Shown piece after piece: positions 11,347 to 22,322 of a stretch of 64,000 nt of DNA. The stretch is from Trissonchulus latispiculum (lineage: Eukaryota; Nematoda; Enoplea; Enoplida; Ironidae). The stretch lies in contig JASAND010016576.1 in the NCBI GenBank assembly GCA_030248195.1, positions 18,569-82,568 of the forward strand, read 5' to 3'. Below the pieces are notes generated by a model. It was given only the letters and a program-made list of their open reading frames with translations. It had not been told where the DNA came from and did no database searches. Within the stretch, counting starts at the first letter, position 1, and each line of letters starts with the position of its first letter. Position numbers and translations under genes: made by a program.

Positions 11347-11520
11347 GCGGCGCATTGTCCAAGCTGTTGCATAAACTCTAGTTATGCGGTGGGTGGATCC
11401 ACGTATGTGCTGTGCGCAGGTGCTTCTGGTGCCAGAGGCACGTCTCGGGGAAACTAGCTTGTCCTGCTCCTGCCCGGGATGGAGTTAGGTTTAACCTTGT
11501 GATTCGTTTGTACAGAATCA

Positions 11521-11640
11521 GAATTTTTTGTTCTCTGTTCCTAAAGTTAGTGTAGATAGTTTTGACAGTAGTTTGACATCAGAATGTTTTGTTCTCTGTT
11601 CCTAAAGTTAGTGTAGATAGTTTTGACAGTAGTTTGACTT
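11521..11640 (+). repeat. Tandem duplication of about 61 bp
   Basis: Two adjacent copies begin GAATTTTTTGTTCTCTG and GAATGTTTTGTTCTCTG, and both continue CCTAAAGTTAGTG. It sits between the gag and protease remnants. Confidence 0.8.
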
Positions 11641-11943
11641 TTGAGTCCGATATTGTTCTTAATTCAAAGCCTCAGCGCATGGCTTCTTGTTGTTCATTGT
11701 CTGCCGTATCTTATCCTGTTTTTGTTAACTCTAATGTGAATGGTATTTTTTGTAAAGCTTTGGTTGACACGGGTTCCGGCCCTAGCATAATTAGCAAATC
11801 TTTTTGGGAAAAAGTTTCAAAGTTACCTCTGACCCCCTATAACAGCACGCCCCAGACCGTTACAGGCAGTCCAGTTTTAGGTTCTTGCAAATCCCGCGTG
11901 GCACTTTCAGGCGAAAAGTTTGAGGTTGGTTTTTTAGTTGTTT
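11589..11943 (+). pseudogene. Ty3/gypsy aspartic protease remnant
   Basis: The frame contains ALVDTGSGPSIIS, the retropepsin active-site signature (D-T-G), at about residues 57-69. Hydrophobic strands follow (GEKFEVGFLVV), and a stop cuts the frame near 11943. Beyond that stop, TIDCILGASFL at about 11955-11985 continues the fold in the same reading frame, so the protease is truncated by a nonsense change. In an intact element it would cleave the Gag-Pol polyprotein. Confidence 0.75.
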
Positions 11944-12063
11944 AAAATACAACCATAGACTGCATTCTGGGAGCGTCATTTCTCGGGAACCATAAGATAA
12001 TTGTCAATTTTGAAGAAGGAACTCTAATCAAAAATACCAAGAGTACATAATAGAATAAGAGTA

Positions 12064-12264
12064 TGAAACTCTTACGCTACTATGTACTAAACATGCGTGA
12101 CATGCTCGGGTCGCTAACTCGGGACCCCCCCCCCCCCCGAAAGTCTCGGGGGGGGGTCCCAACCTACACTAATTACATGCACTACATTACACGTTCGGGG
12201 GGGTCCAGAGTTAGCGACCCGAGCATGTCAAGCATGCTTAGTACATAGTAGCGTAAGAGTTTCA
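12064..12264. mobile_element. Palindromic MITE inserted in the gypsy fragment
   Basis: Two arms of about 70 bp are near-perfect inverted copies. The left arm starts TGAAACTCTTACGC and runs to CGGGACCCCC; the right arm ends GCGTAAGAGTTTCA. The centre holds a poly-C run at 12122-12138. It interrupts the retroelement between its protease and reverse transcriptase parts. Confidence 0.8.
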
Positions 12265-12907
12265 CTATCTAGGTTCAATGGCAATACCAAACTTCCGAAC
12301 TCTCAAATCCACAGTTCCTCGTATCTTGGTAACGAAACCAGTCCAGTTGTACTTTCTGATGACCTTGTGCTACCTCCTTTTTCTGAAGCCTTGGCCGCCG
12401 GTATAATTACTCGGCGAGTAGCCGGAGTTTCCAATAGTCTGCTTATGGAACCTATTGTTTCAAATTTCTCTGATTCCAAGCAGCAGTTCTTGCTGGGTAG
12501 ATGTGCCGTCTCTAGGAGCAGGCACATTCCTTTGCGCTTAGCGAACCCCATAAAACACAGAACTAGTTCTGCACCTTGGGCTGACAGTCGGCACTGCGTC
12601 TGCTCATTTGGGAGTTAACGCGGTTAAAGAGGACACTCTTTCTTGTAACGCAGTGAACTCTGCCTCAACGGCAGAGCATTCCAGTGAGAACGTTCCGGTT
12701 TCAGCCCCATCAAGCCCAGCAGTGCCCCTTGGAACTTAAGTAACGCTAAGGCTCAATTGTCGCCACAGGAATATGATCAGCTGGTTCAACTCCTTATGGA
12801 GTATTCTGATAGGTTTTCAACCGGAGATTATGACATGGGTTGGACCAATGTCATAGAGCATCGTATCGAAACCACATCAGATCAGCCGATAAAATTGCAG
12901 CACTACG
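12265..12907 (+). pseudogene. Pol spacer remnant of the gypsy element
   Basis: Frame-broken sequence between protease and reverse transcriptase. The end reads GYDMGWTNVIEHRIET-like residues (12830-12875), matching the region that precedes the RT fingers in Ty3/gypsy Pol. Confidence 0.5.
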
Positions 12908-13698
12908 GTGAGCCCCGAATCTAGGAAGAAGGTAATAAAAGAAAATGTGCAGAGCATGTTAGAACGTGGTATCATTAGTCCAAGTACTAGTCCATGGGCT
13001 TCGCCCATAGTTATTGTAAAGAAGAAGGATGGTAGTGACAGGTTTTGTATAGATTTCCGTCGTCTTAATGCCGTCACCGTAAAAGACTCTCATCCTATAC
13101 CTGGGATTGACGAGCCGCTAGATACGCTAGGGTCCGCTAAATATTTCACAAGTTTAGATCTATGTTCAGGCTACTGGCAAATACCCATGGCGGAGAAGGA
13201 CAAAGAGAAAACCGCCTTTATCTGCCAGAACGGTCTCTACCAGTTTAAGGTCATGCCGTTTGGACTGTGTAATGCTGCAGCGACGTTCCAACGGATGATG
13301 CAGTTTGTTCTTAGTGGATTATCTAGCAAAATCTGGTTAGTTTATATTGATGACATCATCGTCTTTTCGGAAACATTTGAGGAACAGATGGTTCTGCTTC
13401 GCGAGGTCCTAGAGCGATTGAGGTCGGCAAACCTCAAGCTCAAGGGAAAGAAATGCTCATTTTGTCAGTTACAGGTAGTGTACCTCGGACATCTGGTGAG
13501 TGCCAAGGTCGTCCAGCCCGATCCTGCCAAAACCGAAGCTTCAGTAAGTTGACCGCTCCGAGGAGTGCTAAGGAGGCGCGAAGTGTTCTTGTTCTAGCTT
13601 CCCACCATCGTCATTTCATTCCGAACTCGTCGCATGTCACTGAACCCATCTCCAGGCTTCTGAGAAAGAACGTTCCGTTCCGGTGGAGTAGTGAGTAG
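12908..13698 (+). pseudogene. Ty3/gypsy reverse transcriptase, truncated
   Basis: The frame carries RT motifs in order: IVIVKKKDGSDRFCIDFRRL, TSLDLCSGYWQI, GLYQFKVMPFGLCNAAATFQ and the catalytic YIDDIIVF. It then reads QVVYLGHLVS. A frame change near 13552 leads into the thumb/connection part, with ARSVLVLASHHRHFIPNSS and ISRLLRKNVPFRW to 13698, where homology stops. RNase H and integrase are missing. The core would copy RNA to DNA, but the element is inactive through truncation and frameshifts. Confidence 0.9.
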
Positions 13699-13769
13699 AG
13701 AGGATTTGTAAAGAGTGTCAAATTTGTTCCATGTTTTGATATTACAAATTGACCCGCCGAAACAAAAGC

Positions 13770-13845
13770 GGGTCGCGGGTACGGGTCAGGTGGGTGCGGG
13801 TCAAGGGTAGGCGAGTCGCTTGTACCCGCGCGTCATGACTTTCGA
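13770..13845 (+). repeat. GGGTC/GGGTAC-rich low-complexity block, right
   Basis: Contains CGGGTCGCGGGTACGGGTCA and related words like the block at 9611-9715, on the other side of the gypsy fragment. Confidence 0.5.
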
Positions 13846-14303
13846 CAAACTTCCAACTAACAATCTCTTGCGGCAATTGATTCAATGAGAAGTCACACAA
13901 AACGGAGCAATTTTATAAAGACAGAAACGATTAATTTGTACTAATCTCGATCTGTAAGCAAATAACATCATTGTGCACTGTGATCGTATATACAGTTCTG
14001 CTTGCTATGCCTGACTGACCGGATTGTACAGCCTAGGAGCTTACAATTCCTATGTTATTTTTAAATGATAACATAGAAACGTCGTTTCGTCTCCCGGCAA
14101 TCAAAGCCAATTAAATGTTGTTAACGTGATGTTAAGCAATTATTCCGATTTACAAAACATTTATGCCCAAGCGCAGTCTCCAAGCGCAAAATGCAAAAGC
14201 GTAGAAAATAACTTATACAACTCCTTTGCACTTTTACTGTGTAAAGACTGTGCATATAAATCAGATAATGATAATATAAAACTTAGTTATACGCACGCTG
14301 CAC
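13846..14303. other. Noncoding stretch, nothing recognised
   Basis: AT-rich sequence. The 69-codon frame at 14126 has no support. Confidence 0.3.
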
Positions 14304-14430
14304 GCTGGGAGGCCTGCCCTAATCTAAGTTGCTGAAGCATACAGTTCACTGCATGCTTCAGCAGTGTGTACAGCAGAGCTCCAACCTAGACAGCTCTACT
14401 GCACACCAAAAAATAAGCCTCCCAGCCATG
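14304..14430. repeat. Nested hairpins inside a GGGAGGC/GCCTCCC pair
   Basis: GCTGGGAGGC near 14304 pairs with GCCTCCCAGC near 14417. Between them lie two further stem-loops: GCTGAAGCAT with ATGCTTCAGC, and GCAGTGTG with CACACCA-like sequence around paired AGAGCT/AGCTCT words. This could be a three-way or cruciform fold or a miniature transposon. Confidence 0.55.
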
Positions 14431-14544
14431 GCAAGCAATGAGATTGCTGCCACTTTACAGTGAAATTTGTCTAGACATAACTATCAGCTGCAACATAAAC
14501 GAGTAAGGTTTCATCAATTAAGGATAGGTTTAATCGTTGTATAT

Positions 14545-14716
14545 GTACTTTACAACACACCTTAGCGCTGTTCACTAATTGCTACTGCGCACGTCGCATG
14601 GGAAGCCCTCGTGCGTGGCACTCGTGCGCTTCGCGCACTCGTGCCCCACACTCGGAGCTTCCCACACGGCGTGCGTATAAATCAGTGAATGCACGCTAAG
14701 GTGTGCTATAAAGTAT
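14545..14716. mobile_element. Fold-back MITE with CACACCTTAGCG ends
   Basis: Arms of about 80 bp are inverted copies. The left begins near GTACTTTACAACACACC, the right ends GGTGTGCTATAAAGTATAC, and both carry GTGGGAAGC/GCTTCCCAC and CACGAGTGCGCGAAGCGCAC-like cores. The centre is a near-perfect palindrome of CGTGCGCTTCGCGCACG type. It is noncoding. Confidence 0.75.
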
Positions 14717-15207
14717 ACTTATTCTATATATTAGTACTTTACCTGCTTCAGACTTGTGTTTTAAGCCTGCTGGCAAAATCGTTCGCGGACAGTCGCCTGC
14801 TGTCGACTCTCCCTCATCGGCCGGCTTAAGTCATTAAGGTGTTAAGTGCCAAGCATTTACAAATACACAGGAATCCAGTATACACATCGTAGGTTGTTTT
14901 TCTATGCATGACAAACTAATGTGTGGAAAAACTGGCATGAATATGTATATGAATGAAGAAAAAACCTCCATTATATGAACAAGAGCAACTAAGCCTACAT
15001 AAGCCACTGAACCTACCAACGAGGAAAAACTGAAAATCTGGTCATCTACAAAACGACATAAGTGTGCATAAGTATAAATGCAATTTATACAGTAAACGAA
15101 CTAGTTAAAGACGAAAGGCATAAAATAAACTAACCGCAAGAAATGGAAAATAACAATGTGTTGATGGAAAAATAGAAACTCTTACTATTAACGTGTATTA
15201 ACTTACC
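14717..15207. other. Noncoding stretch, nothing recognised
   Basis: AT-rich intergenic DNA between two MITEs, with no convincing frame. Confidence 0.3.
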
Positions 15208-15211
15208 TTAA

Positions 15212-16218
15212 GGTGCTGGTATCGCTTTGTGTAAATTTGACCCTATAGGCTTTATTTCTTTATGAAAGTGGATGAAACTTTCCAAATATACTATTTCGGT
15301 GCTCTTTAACATTCTGGGACCAGTCCCGCATTTTTAGGTGCAAAGATAAGAAATTTTTGGTTTTTGCCATTATTCTCTCAGTACATAGTCGAGACACCGG
15401 ATTGGTTGGTATGGCTGGATAGAGGGCACAGAAATGAACATTTTTGCTTTTACAACTTTTGAGCTATCTCTAGTGGTTAAGTCAGTATAAGCAAAAAACG
15501 ATTTTTGGGGTCCAAAAATGGCCGTTTTCGAGAAAATCAGTTTTTGCAAAATTACTGCCAAATCATATGGACAATTTCGGTTTACTTATACTCGATCGAT
15601 ACAGAGTCTCATTGCACATTTTATCAATGCCTATTAGCCGGAGTTTGTTTCTCTAAGCTAGAGATTTGGCAGAAAAACGATTTTGGCAAAACTGCGATTA
15701 TTTTGTTTTGAACATCGATTTCTCAAAACCTACCCAATCGATTGGCGTGATTTTTGGCAGGATGGGAATTCGCACTATTGCGGAGGGACATTTTTCTTGG
15801 TTTGAGCTAAAACATCTCCAGTTTCGAAAAAACGCAATGCAAAGTTGCGAAATTTCGTGTCACCGCACATTTAGTGGATTTTCTTGACCGTTAAGACCTG
15901 CTGAGCCAAATCCAAAAAAATGTCCCTCGGCCCACATGTCCTTTAGAGAACAGCACATGAAAAAGTTTCGGCCGATTCCACAGTTTTGAGAAATCGATGT
16001 TCAAAAATTTTTGGCCTGTATTCTGCCTGTAAGATGTAAGTATGTCAGTCAATTTTTGCTATTTTTTGTCAATTTTGCTAGTTTCGTACTTTTATGAGAA
16101 TCTACATATTATAAGCTTTAAAATGATGTATAAAGCTCTTTCCAACTCGCAAAATTGCGAAAGTTATAGCGTTTCAAAATATACCCACAAAAGCACTGCA
16201 CAAAGGGATACCAGCACC
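15212..16218 (+). mobile_element. 1007-bp TTAA-flanked nonautonomous transposon, copy 1
   Basis: The element starts GGTGCTGGTATCGCTTTGTG and ends with the inverted form CACAAAGGGATACCAGCACC. It is flanked on both sides by TTAA (15208-15211 and 16219-16222), the target duplication of piggyBac-type elements. A second copy of the same length, 1007 bp, lies reversed at 21036-22042. The interior has only short shared frames and no transposase. Internal AAAATCG- and CGATTTTC-type words could form secondary structure. Confidence 0.8.
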
Positions 16219-16622
16219 TTAAGAAAACAATAAGTCTGAAATGATCGAATAGTCTGTTTTTAGTTTGCGACATCCACTAGCTCCAAAGGTGTATAGCCTG
16301 TGCATGATTGAATGGCTGCGCAAAAGACAACGAAGCGTAAATGTTTTCCCCAGTTCTTAAAACAAATACATTTGACCACCAGTCTAAGAGGCCGTAAAGC
16401 TCCTTGGCTAGAAAGCAACACCTGTCGGCGGCCATGTTGCTTGACTATTTATCCACAAACAGGCTTGCAATTAGCTCACAATTAGCTCAGCTGCTACCTT
16501 ACGAACAAGAGAGAATTAGGATACTTCAAGTAATTCATGAAGCTACTATGTGCCGGTTTTTTCTTGCTCTCGTTGACAAGGCCTCTATTGCGTCGACTCC
16601 TACTCCCTCAGAGGCCTTTCAA

Positions 16623-16853
16623 CTAGCATTGGAACCCATGACACTTTACCACCAGTGGTAATTTATGGGACTGGCAAGCATTGCAAGTAACACAGCCGAT
16701 TTTGACATCTCTAGCTAAGTGTCGCCGCCAGTAGTAAGACTTATTTATTTTACCAAATATTTTTCTGCATCTAGACGTCCCGATAAGTGCGTCTGTCAAA
16801 ACATTCTGACTTCGGACAAATGACCGGATTCCGAGCAATTTGGCAGTTTGCAC
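16623..16853 (-). pseudogene. Retroelement integrase zinc-finger fragment
   Basis: The minus-strand frame has KINKSYYWRRHLARDVKIG followed by CVTCNACQSHK. This matches the second half of the HHCC zinc-binding domain that starts LTR-retroelement integrases (the YYW element and C-x2-C). No catalytic core is attached. It is a scrap of a Ty3/gypsy-type element, not obviously from the one at 10.4-13.7 kb, which lies in the opposite orientation. Confidence 0.6.
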
Positions 16854-16859
16854 GCGCTA

Positions 16860-17098
16860 TGGAAATCGGCCAAGAAAACCTGCCATTCGTTTCGGAAATT
16901 GCTACTTGTGTTTCAGTGCAGCAAGACTCTATGGACTCTTGCTCTTGTGTTTAAAATTTAGCAGGTTGTGTAAATTCATAGCCAAATTACATAGGGAAGC
17001 TGCCATTCGTAATGGAATTTTGCTGTCTGTTTCGCTTTTCGGAATGCTGCCCAGGAAACTGCCAACTGTGATCGGATTCTTTCGTTTGTGATTCCTGT
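16860..17098 (+). repeat. Three imperfect tandem units
   Basis: Units around 16870, 16998 and 17050 each read GGAAA/GGAAG-CTGCCAT or -CTGCCAA, then GGA, a run rich in TTG or TTC, and TGT-TTC. They are diverged and of unequal spacing. Confidence 0.4.
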
Positions 17099-19450
17099 TT
17101 ATTTTCAATTCCGAAGAAAGTTGTTGTCGAGTATTCCGGTGCGGATAGAATCAGAGTGCGGAATCAGAATTTTTTGATAGAAAAGGAAGAGATTTTACGA
17201 GTTCTTGCATTTAGTTTGCAAATCATCCGGTACCATACTGGACAAATCTTTGCGCCCAGTTTTCCTCAGGAGTCCCTGGCATAAATCTCAAAATTGATAA
17301 TGTACACACCCCGGGATAATTTCCGCTGCGTCCGTTCATCCTGTTCGATACGCCATGACAGAACGCGTCTTTAGCTTGTGCGGCTATAGGATGAAAATTG
17401 ACAAAGCTGTATTACCACCTTGCTTATACAATGGTAGGGCGTCAAAATTTGAAATTTTATGGACGATCAATCATCATATACCCGTCGTACTCCTGCAATT
17501 CTGATATCCTCGTTTGCAGCTTCACGGACGGAGTTTTTGAAACTTAAAGGCAACTTTCGCTTCGACTGGATTGGGATCAATAGCCACATTAAATTTCATA
17601 TTATATATATATACGTCCTAAGTTACCATAATGCTCACACAATTGCGAAAGCTTACTTTTCAAAGGTAGAGAGGAGCCTCTCTGAAGTACTCTGACTACT
17701 AGGGAAAAGATTACTTTCTCTGTATTGTCTATATTCTAGTACAACAGCACCTATCCAATTCCAATCGCGTCTGTCTGAATGCAGAACGAAGGGAGAAATC
17801 TGGAGCGCTGATGATCGGAGCAGCGGTAAACATGTTCTAAACTGCAGAACATTCTTCAGAACAACGTGGAGAGCAGCAAAATGGAGCGTTTGTGTTAAGC
17901 ATACCGAGGTTCATCTACCCAGGCTAGCTTAGTTACGAATTTTGTACAGTATGGAAGCATACCCTAGAAAGATTTCAACTCTCGAATAATACTGGGTGCC
18001 GTCATTTTGGATGCCGTCGTTACCTGAGCTGGACCTGGGTGTATTCCCTCTGTGCCAATCTGGACAAACACGCGTTTTTTGCTCTCCAGTTTAAGTTATG
18101 CATTCCACAGAGCTTAAAACACCAATTTCAGAGGTTCAAGATATGGCCTATGTGACTAAGATTGGAGGTTCGTGCGTAAGTGTGTGTATGTCGGAAGTAA
18201 AGGAACTAAACTGAAAAAAGACTTGAATTTATTGTGAAGTCATTCCTAAAGAAATACCAGTATTTCATACAATTTCACAATACATATGCCCAAACAGACA
18301 CCATAAATATTTTACAGTGAAGATGAAAAAGATAAGTGTAGTACGGAACAAACCCTGTAGCAATCAGGAATTCCAAAGGTAAAAACACCAATGTGACCAA
18401 GACACGCGCGAACTACTCGGCCATAACAACCACTCTCCGCAAAGTTGTCCCAATAACTGACTTAAAATTTTGACTCCGCGCCTTTTATAGTGCGCAATTA
18501 GCTAGTCAAGCCAAAGACGGTACACAAGAGCTTGCATTTACAGTGGTTGCATGAGTTTTCATTAATTTGCATAGACATCGACTGAAATTATAGAAATAAC
18601 AGAAATATTTCCACACCTATATGTGGACAAGGCAGAATTTTCAAGAATCTTCCCTTAGATGTGTCATAAGAATTTGGAATTTCTTTCAAGTTGGGTGGTC
18701 CGTTGGGAAAAGTTTGGGTGTTGCAAAATTCATATAAAAATCGTTTATGCGATTTTTTCGTTTACAAGATTAGAATACCAAACTGAATTTAGAAAACAAA
18801 TGTGGAAATTTTTTAAATTCTGCATTTGGAAAAATTGAAAAATTTGGCCGCACGAAAATTTCAAGAGAGCCGAGAAAAATGCTTCACAGGCCGGGCTGGG
18901 ACGGCTGCAGTCTCAAGCTCAGTCATTCTTTTTATTGCACAAAAACGTACGACATTTTCTGATATTTCACAACACAAAGTTTTTAGCTAAGCATTTCTTT
19001 GACAAGAGTAAAAGTAAAGCCAAAATTACTTGTTTATTTGTCATTTGTTGTTGTTCATTTAATACTATACATAAGCAACATTATGCTTTAAATTAGAAAA
19101 TAAGCTTCTTCAGACTCCCACAACCTTCTTCATAACAACTGAAATTTATTAGCACACACTAGAGTTCTGAGTTCTTTGTGAAATCCCCAGAGCCCAGAGG
19201 GGGGATGTGTTAGTTACCAAGAAGCATTGAACTTCAGTCAAGTCTTCCATATAATGCAGAACGCAGGTTTAGATTTATTCATTATTCATAAACTCAGCTG
19301 TGCTAAAAACCCAGATAACTAGAAACGACGAAGATACTACTTCTCACCCTAGTTTTGCCCTCAATAGAATATCAACACTAAGTCTTTGCTCGTGAACGCC
19401 CAAGAAACTTGTTTCATTAAACTTGCATGGTTTACATGTGTTGTATGGGC
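17099..19450. other. Intergenic stretch, nothing recognised
   Basis: About 2.3 kb with no coding signature on either strand. The 78-codon frame at 17459 has no family motifs. Confidence 0.35.
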
Positions 19451-20184
19451 TGTTGTACATTTTACGGGGACAGAAACCCCTGCCGTGCGTTAATTGCCTT
19501 TTTCCACTTGAAGTCAAAACTCAAAGACAATAGAGAGCTGAGAAGACTAGTTCAAAGGTAATGACCTCAACGACTGTCCCCGTAAAATGAATAGAAACGT
19601 TAAATCTGCCCCAGCATTCTAAATGGATTTAAGGAAGAGTTTAGTTTTGGAACAATATTAACACGAATTTGAACCACAGTATTAATTTAATAACAATTCA
19701 AGCAATTAAAATGAGTTTCAGGGTTTCATATTTTAAGAAAGCTTGAATTTAACAGATTTGTCAAAACAATTTAAAGGTTCTTTTATTTAATAAATGATGA
19801 CTACTATACTATCTTAATAATGTAATGAATGAGAAACAATTACTATTGAGTTTATTAGAAATTTAACAATGTATATAAACATATGATTTAATGCATTTAA
19901 GTTAACTTAAGGTTTCTAATGGGTATGGTATTAAAGTTTTATGTAAGTTCCATATGCATGTTCTTTCGCAATTCAGTTATTAAAATGCCATTATCATGAA
20001 ATCCATTTAGTTTGTGGGGACACAGATTTTATACGTTTCTATTCATTTTACGGGGACAGTCGTTGAGGTCATTGCCTTTGAACTAGTCTTTTCAGTTCTC
20101 TATTGTCTTTGAGTTTTGACTTCAAGCGGAAAAAGGCAATTAACGCATTGCAGGGGTTTCTGTCCCCGTAAAATGTACAACAGC
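19451..20184. repeat. Long inverted repeat built from two TIR-bounded units
   Basis: The left arm, 19451-19603, is repeated in reverse at 20033-20184 with few changes. The loop is an AT-rich 430 bp. Each arm is itself bounded by the inverted pair CATTTTACGGGGACAG and CTGTCCCCGTAAAATG. It therefore looks like two short palindrome-ended elements in head-to-head arrangement. It is noncoding. Confidence 0.8.
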
Positions 20185-20632
20185 CGTTGTATGTAATCCC
20201 ACGCAGGTCGGATGCAATGAATGAAAGTCACACCTTTTACGCAATTAATTGCCATGTTAATGTATTGATATATTGATACATATTAATATATTGTTGTATT
20301 GATTAATTACTATATTGCAAAGACAAGACTGACCGTACCTGGTGTCAGTCTTAACCACACATGACAAAGAAGAGACTCAGGGCCACACGGCAATACACTA
20401 ACTGCGATGACTTGGTCCAGAGGCACAATTTTGAACGAGCAGTCTACTCGACTGGATTTGTAAGATAGAAAATTGGCTAACATTATCCTTAACGCAGTAT
20501 CAAAGTACATTTCAAAAACTACTCATGCAGTTCGTACATAGATGCTGACAAGCCCACAATAATTGTAATGGCTTAGGCTCAACAAAACAGTTGTATAGAT
20601 TTCTGAGAAAACATATTTTAAAGCCATTTATA
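20185..20632. other. Noncoding stretch, nothing recognised
   Basis: AT-rich DNA with TATTGATA repeats near 20260-20315. No supported gene. Confidence 0.3.
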
Positions 20633-20640
20633 GCGTCTAC

Positions 20641-22314
20641 TAGAGGCCTGCGGCCAAAATTCACGGGCCGGGCCGGGCCGCGGAACGAAGCTCACGGGCC
20701 TGGCCGGGCCACGGGCCGAGTTTCCGGCCTGCTCCCATTATTTTTGCGAGATTTTAATGAAAAATAACTCAAATGTTTACCTTCAAAGATTTTTGTACTT
20801 TTTGATCTCTAAGCTTAAAGTGCCGGGCATCTGACAGGCCAATTACACTAGGAAGAGTTCCGTATCATAATCTTCCTATCATCTACTCTTTGTAATGCTT
20901 ATGCTCATTTCTTGATTCGTGAAAAGATACTCAAAAATTATCGTTTCAGATGTTGTCCAGCACAACCCCGTGGTTCAAAACATTCAACAAATTCAACAGA
21001 CTTCAAACAGTTTAAATTTGGAAAACGCAGCTTAAGGTGCTGGTATCCTTTTGTGCAGTGCTTTTGTGGGTATATTTTGAAACGCTATAACTTTCGCAAT
21101 TTTGCGAGTTGGAAAGAGCTTTATACATCATTTTAAAGCTTATAATATGTAGATTCTCATAAGAGTACGAAACTAGCAAAATTGGCAAAAAATAGCAAAA
21201 ATTGTCTGACATACTAACATCTTACAGGCAGAATACAGACCAAAAATTTTTGAACATCGATTTCTCAAAACTGTGGAATCGGCCGAAACTTTTTCTTGTG
21301 CTGTCCTATAAAGGACATGTGGGCCGAGGGACATTTTTTTGGATTTGGCTCAGCAGGTCTTAACGGTCAAGAAAATGCACTAAATGTGCGGTGACACAAA
21401 ATTTCGCAACGTTGTATTGAGTTTTTTCGCAACTGGAGAAGTTTTAGCTCAAACCAAGAAAAATGTCCCTCCGCAATAGTGCGAATTCTCATCTTGCCAA
21501 AAATCACGCAAATCGATTGGGTAGTTTTTGAGAAATCGATGTTCAAAACAAAATAATCGCAGTTTTGCCAAAATCGTTTTTCTGCCAAATCTCTAGCTTA
21601 GAGCAACAAACTCCGGCTAATAGGCATTGATAAAATGTGCAATGAGACTGTGTATCGATCGAGTATAAATAAACCAAAATTGTCCATATGATTTGGCAGT
21701 AATTTTGAAAAAACTGATTTTCTCGAAAACGGCCATTTTTGGACCCCAAAAACCGTTTTTTGCTTATACTGACTTAACCACTAGAGATAGCTCAAAAGTT
21801 GTAAAAGCAAAAATGTTCATTTCTGTGCCCTCTATCCAGCCATACCAACCAATCCGGTGTCTCGACTATGTACTGGGAGAATAATGGCAAAAACCAAAAA
21901 TTTCTTATCTTTGCACCTAAAAATCCGGGACTGGTCCCAGACTGTTAAAGAGCACCGAAATAGTATATTTGGAAAGTTTCATCCACTTTCATAAAGAATT
22001 AAAGCCTACAGGATCAAATTTACACAAAGCGATACCAGCACCTTAAACTATTAATTGCAAAAGTTTACGCTCAAAATTAATGTTAAATCTCTAAATTAAA
22101 CAACATAGAAACTTCAACCTGAATTTCAATAATAAATTTGGAATTTTTGAAAGTTTGCACTTTCTGAAAGAATTAAAATTGGTGGGCTGAACAATTGGCC
22201 GGGCCGGGCCGAGCGGGCCGAAACCTTTCACGGGCCGGTCCGGGCGGGCCGAGAAAAATTTTTCACGGGCCGGGCCGGGCCGGGCCGCAAAAATTCGGCC
22301 CGTGCAGGTCTCTA
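20641..22314. mobile_element. hAT-type element with GGGCC-rich subterminal repeats
   Basis: The ends are TAGAGGCCTGC on the left and GCAGGTCTCTA on the right. The 8-bp direct duplication GCGTCTAC lies at 20633-20640 and 22315-22322. Subterminal blocks on both sides are runs of GGGCCGGGCC, likely multiple transposase binding sites by analogy with other hAT elements. No transposase is left. A second element (21036-22042) was inserted into its core. Confidence 0.88.
21036..22042 (-). mobile_element. 1007-bp TTAA-flanked nonautonomous transposon, copy 2
   Basis: Reverse-orientation twin of 15212-16218, with TTAA at 21032-21035 and 22043-22046. It starts GGTGCTGGTATCC and ends GCGATACCAGCACC. The shared short frames and long stretches of near identity show that both copies moved fairly recently. 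It is nested inside the hAT element. Confidence 0.82.
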
Positions 22315-22322
22315 GCGTCTAC

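Noticed and set aside
15370..15887. Small frames shared by 15370-15887 and 21367-21884
   Set aside because: They recur only because both lie in the twin 1007-bp elements; they are short, unrelated to any transposase and interrupted.
16404..16661. 85-codon plus-strand frame
   Set aside because: No motif. It overlaps the antisense integrase zinc-finger fragment, which explains part of its openness.
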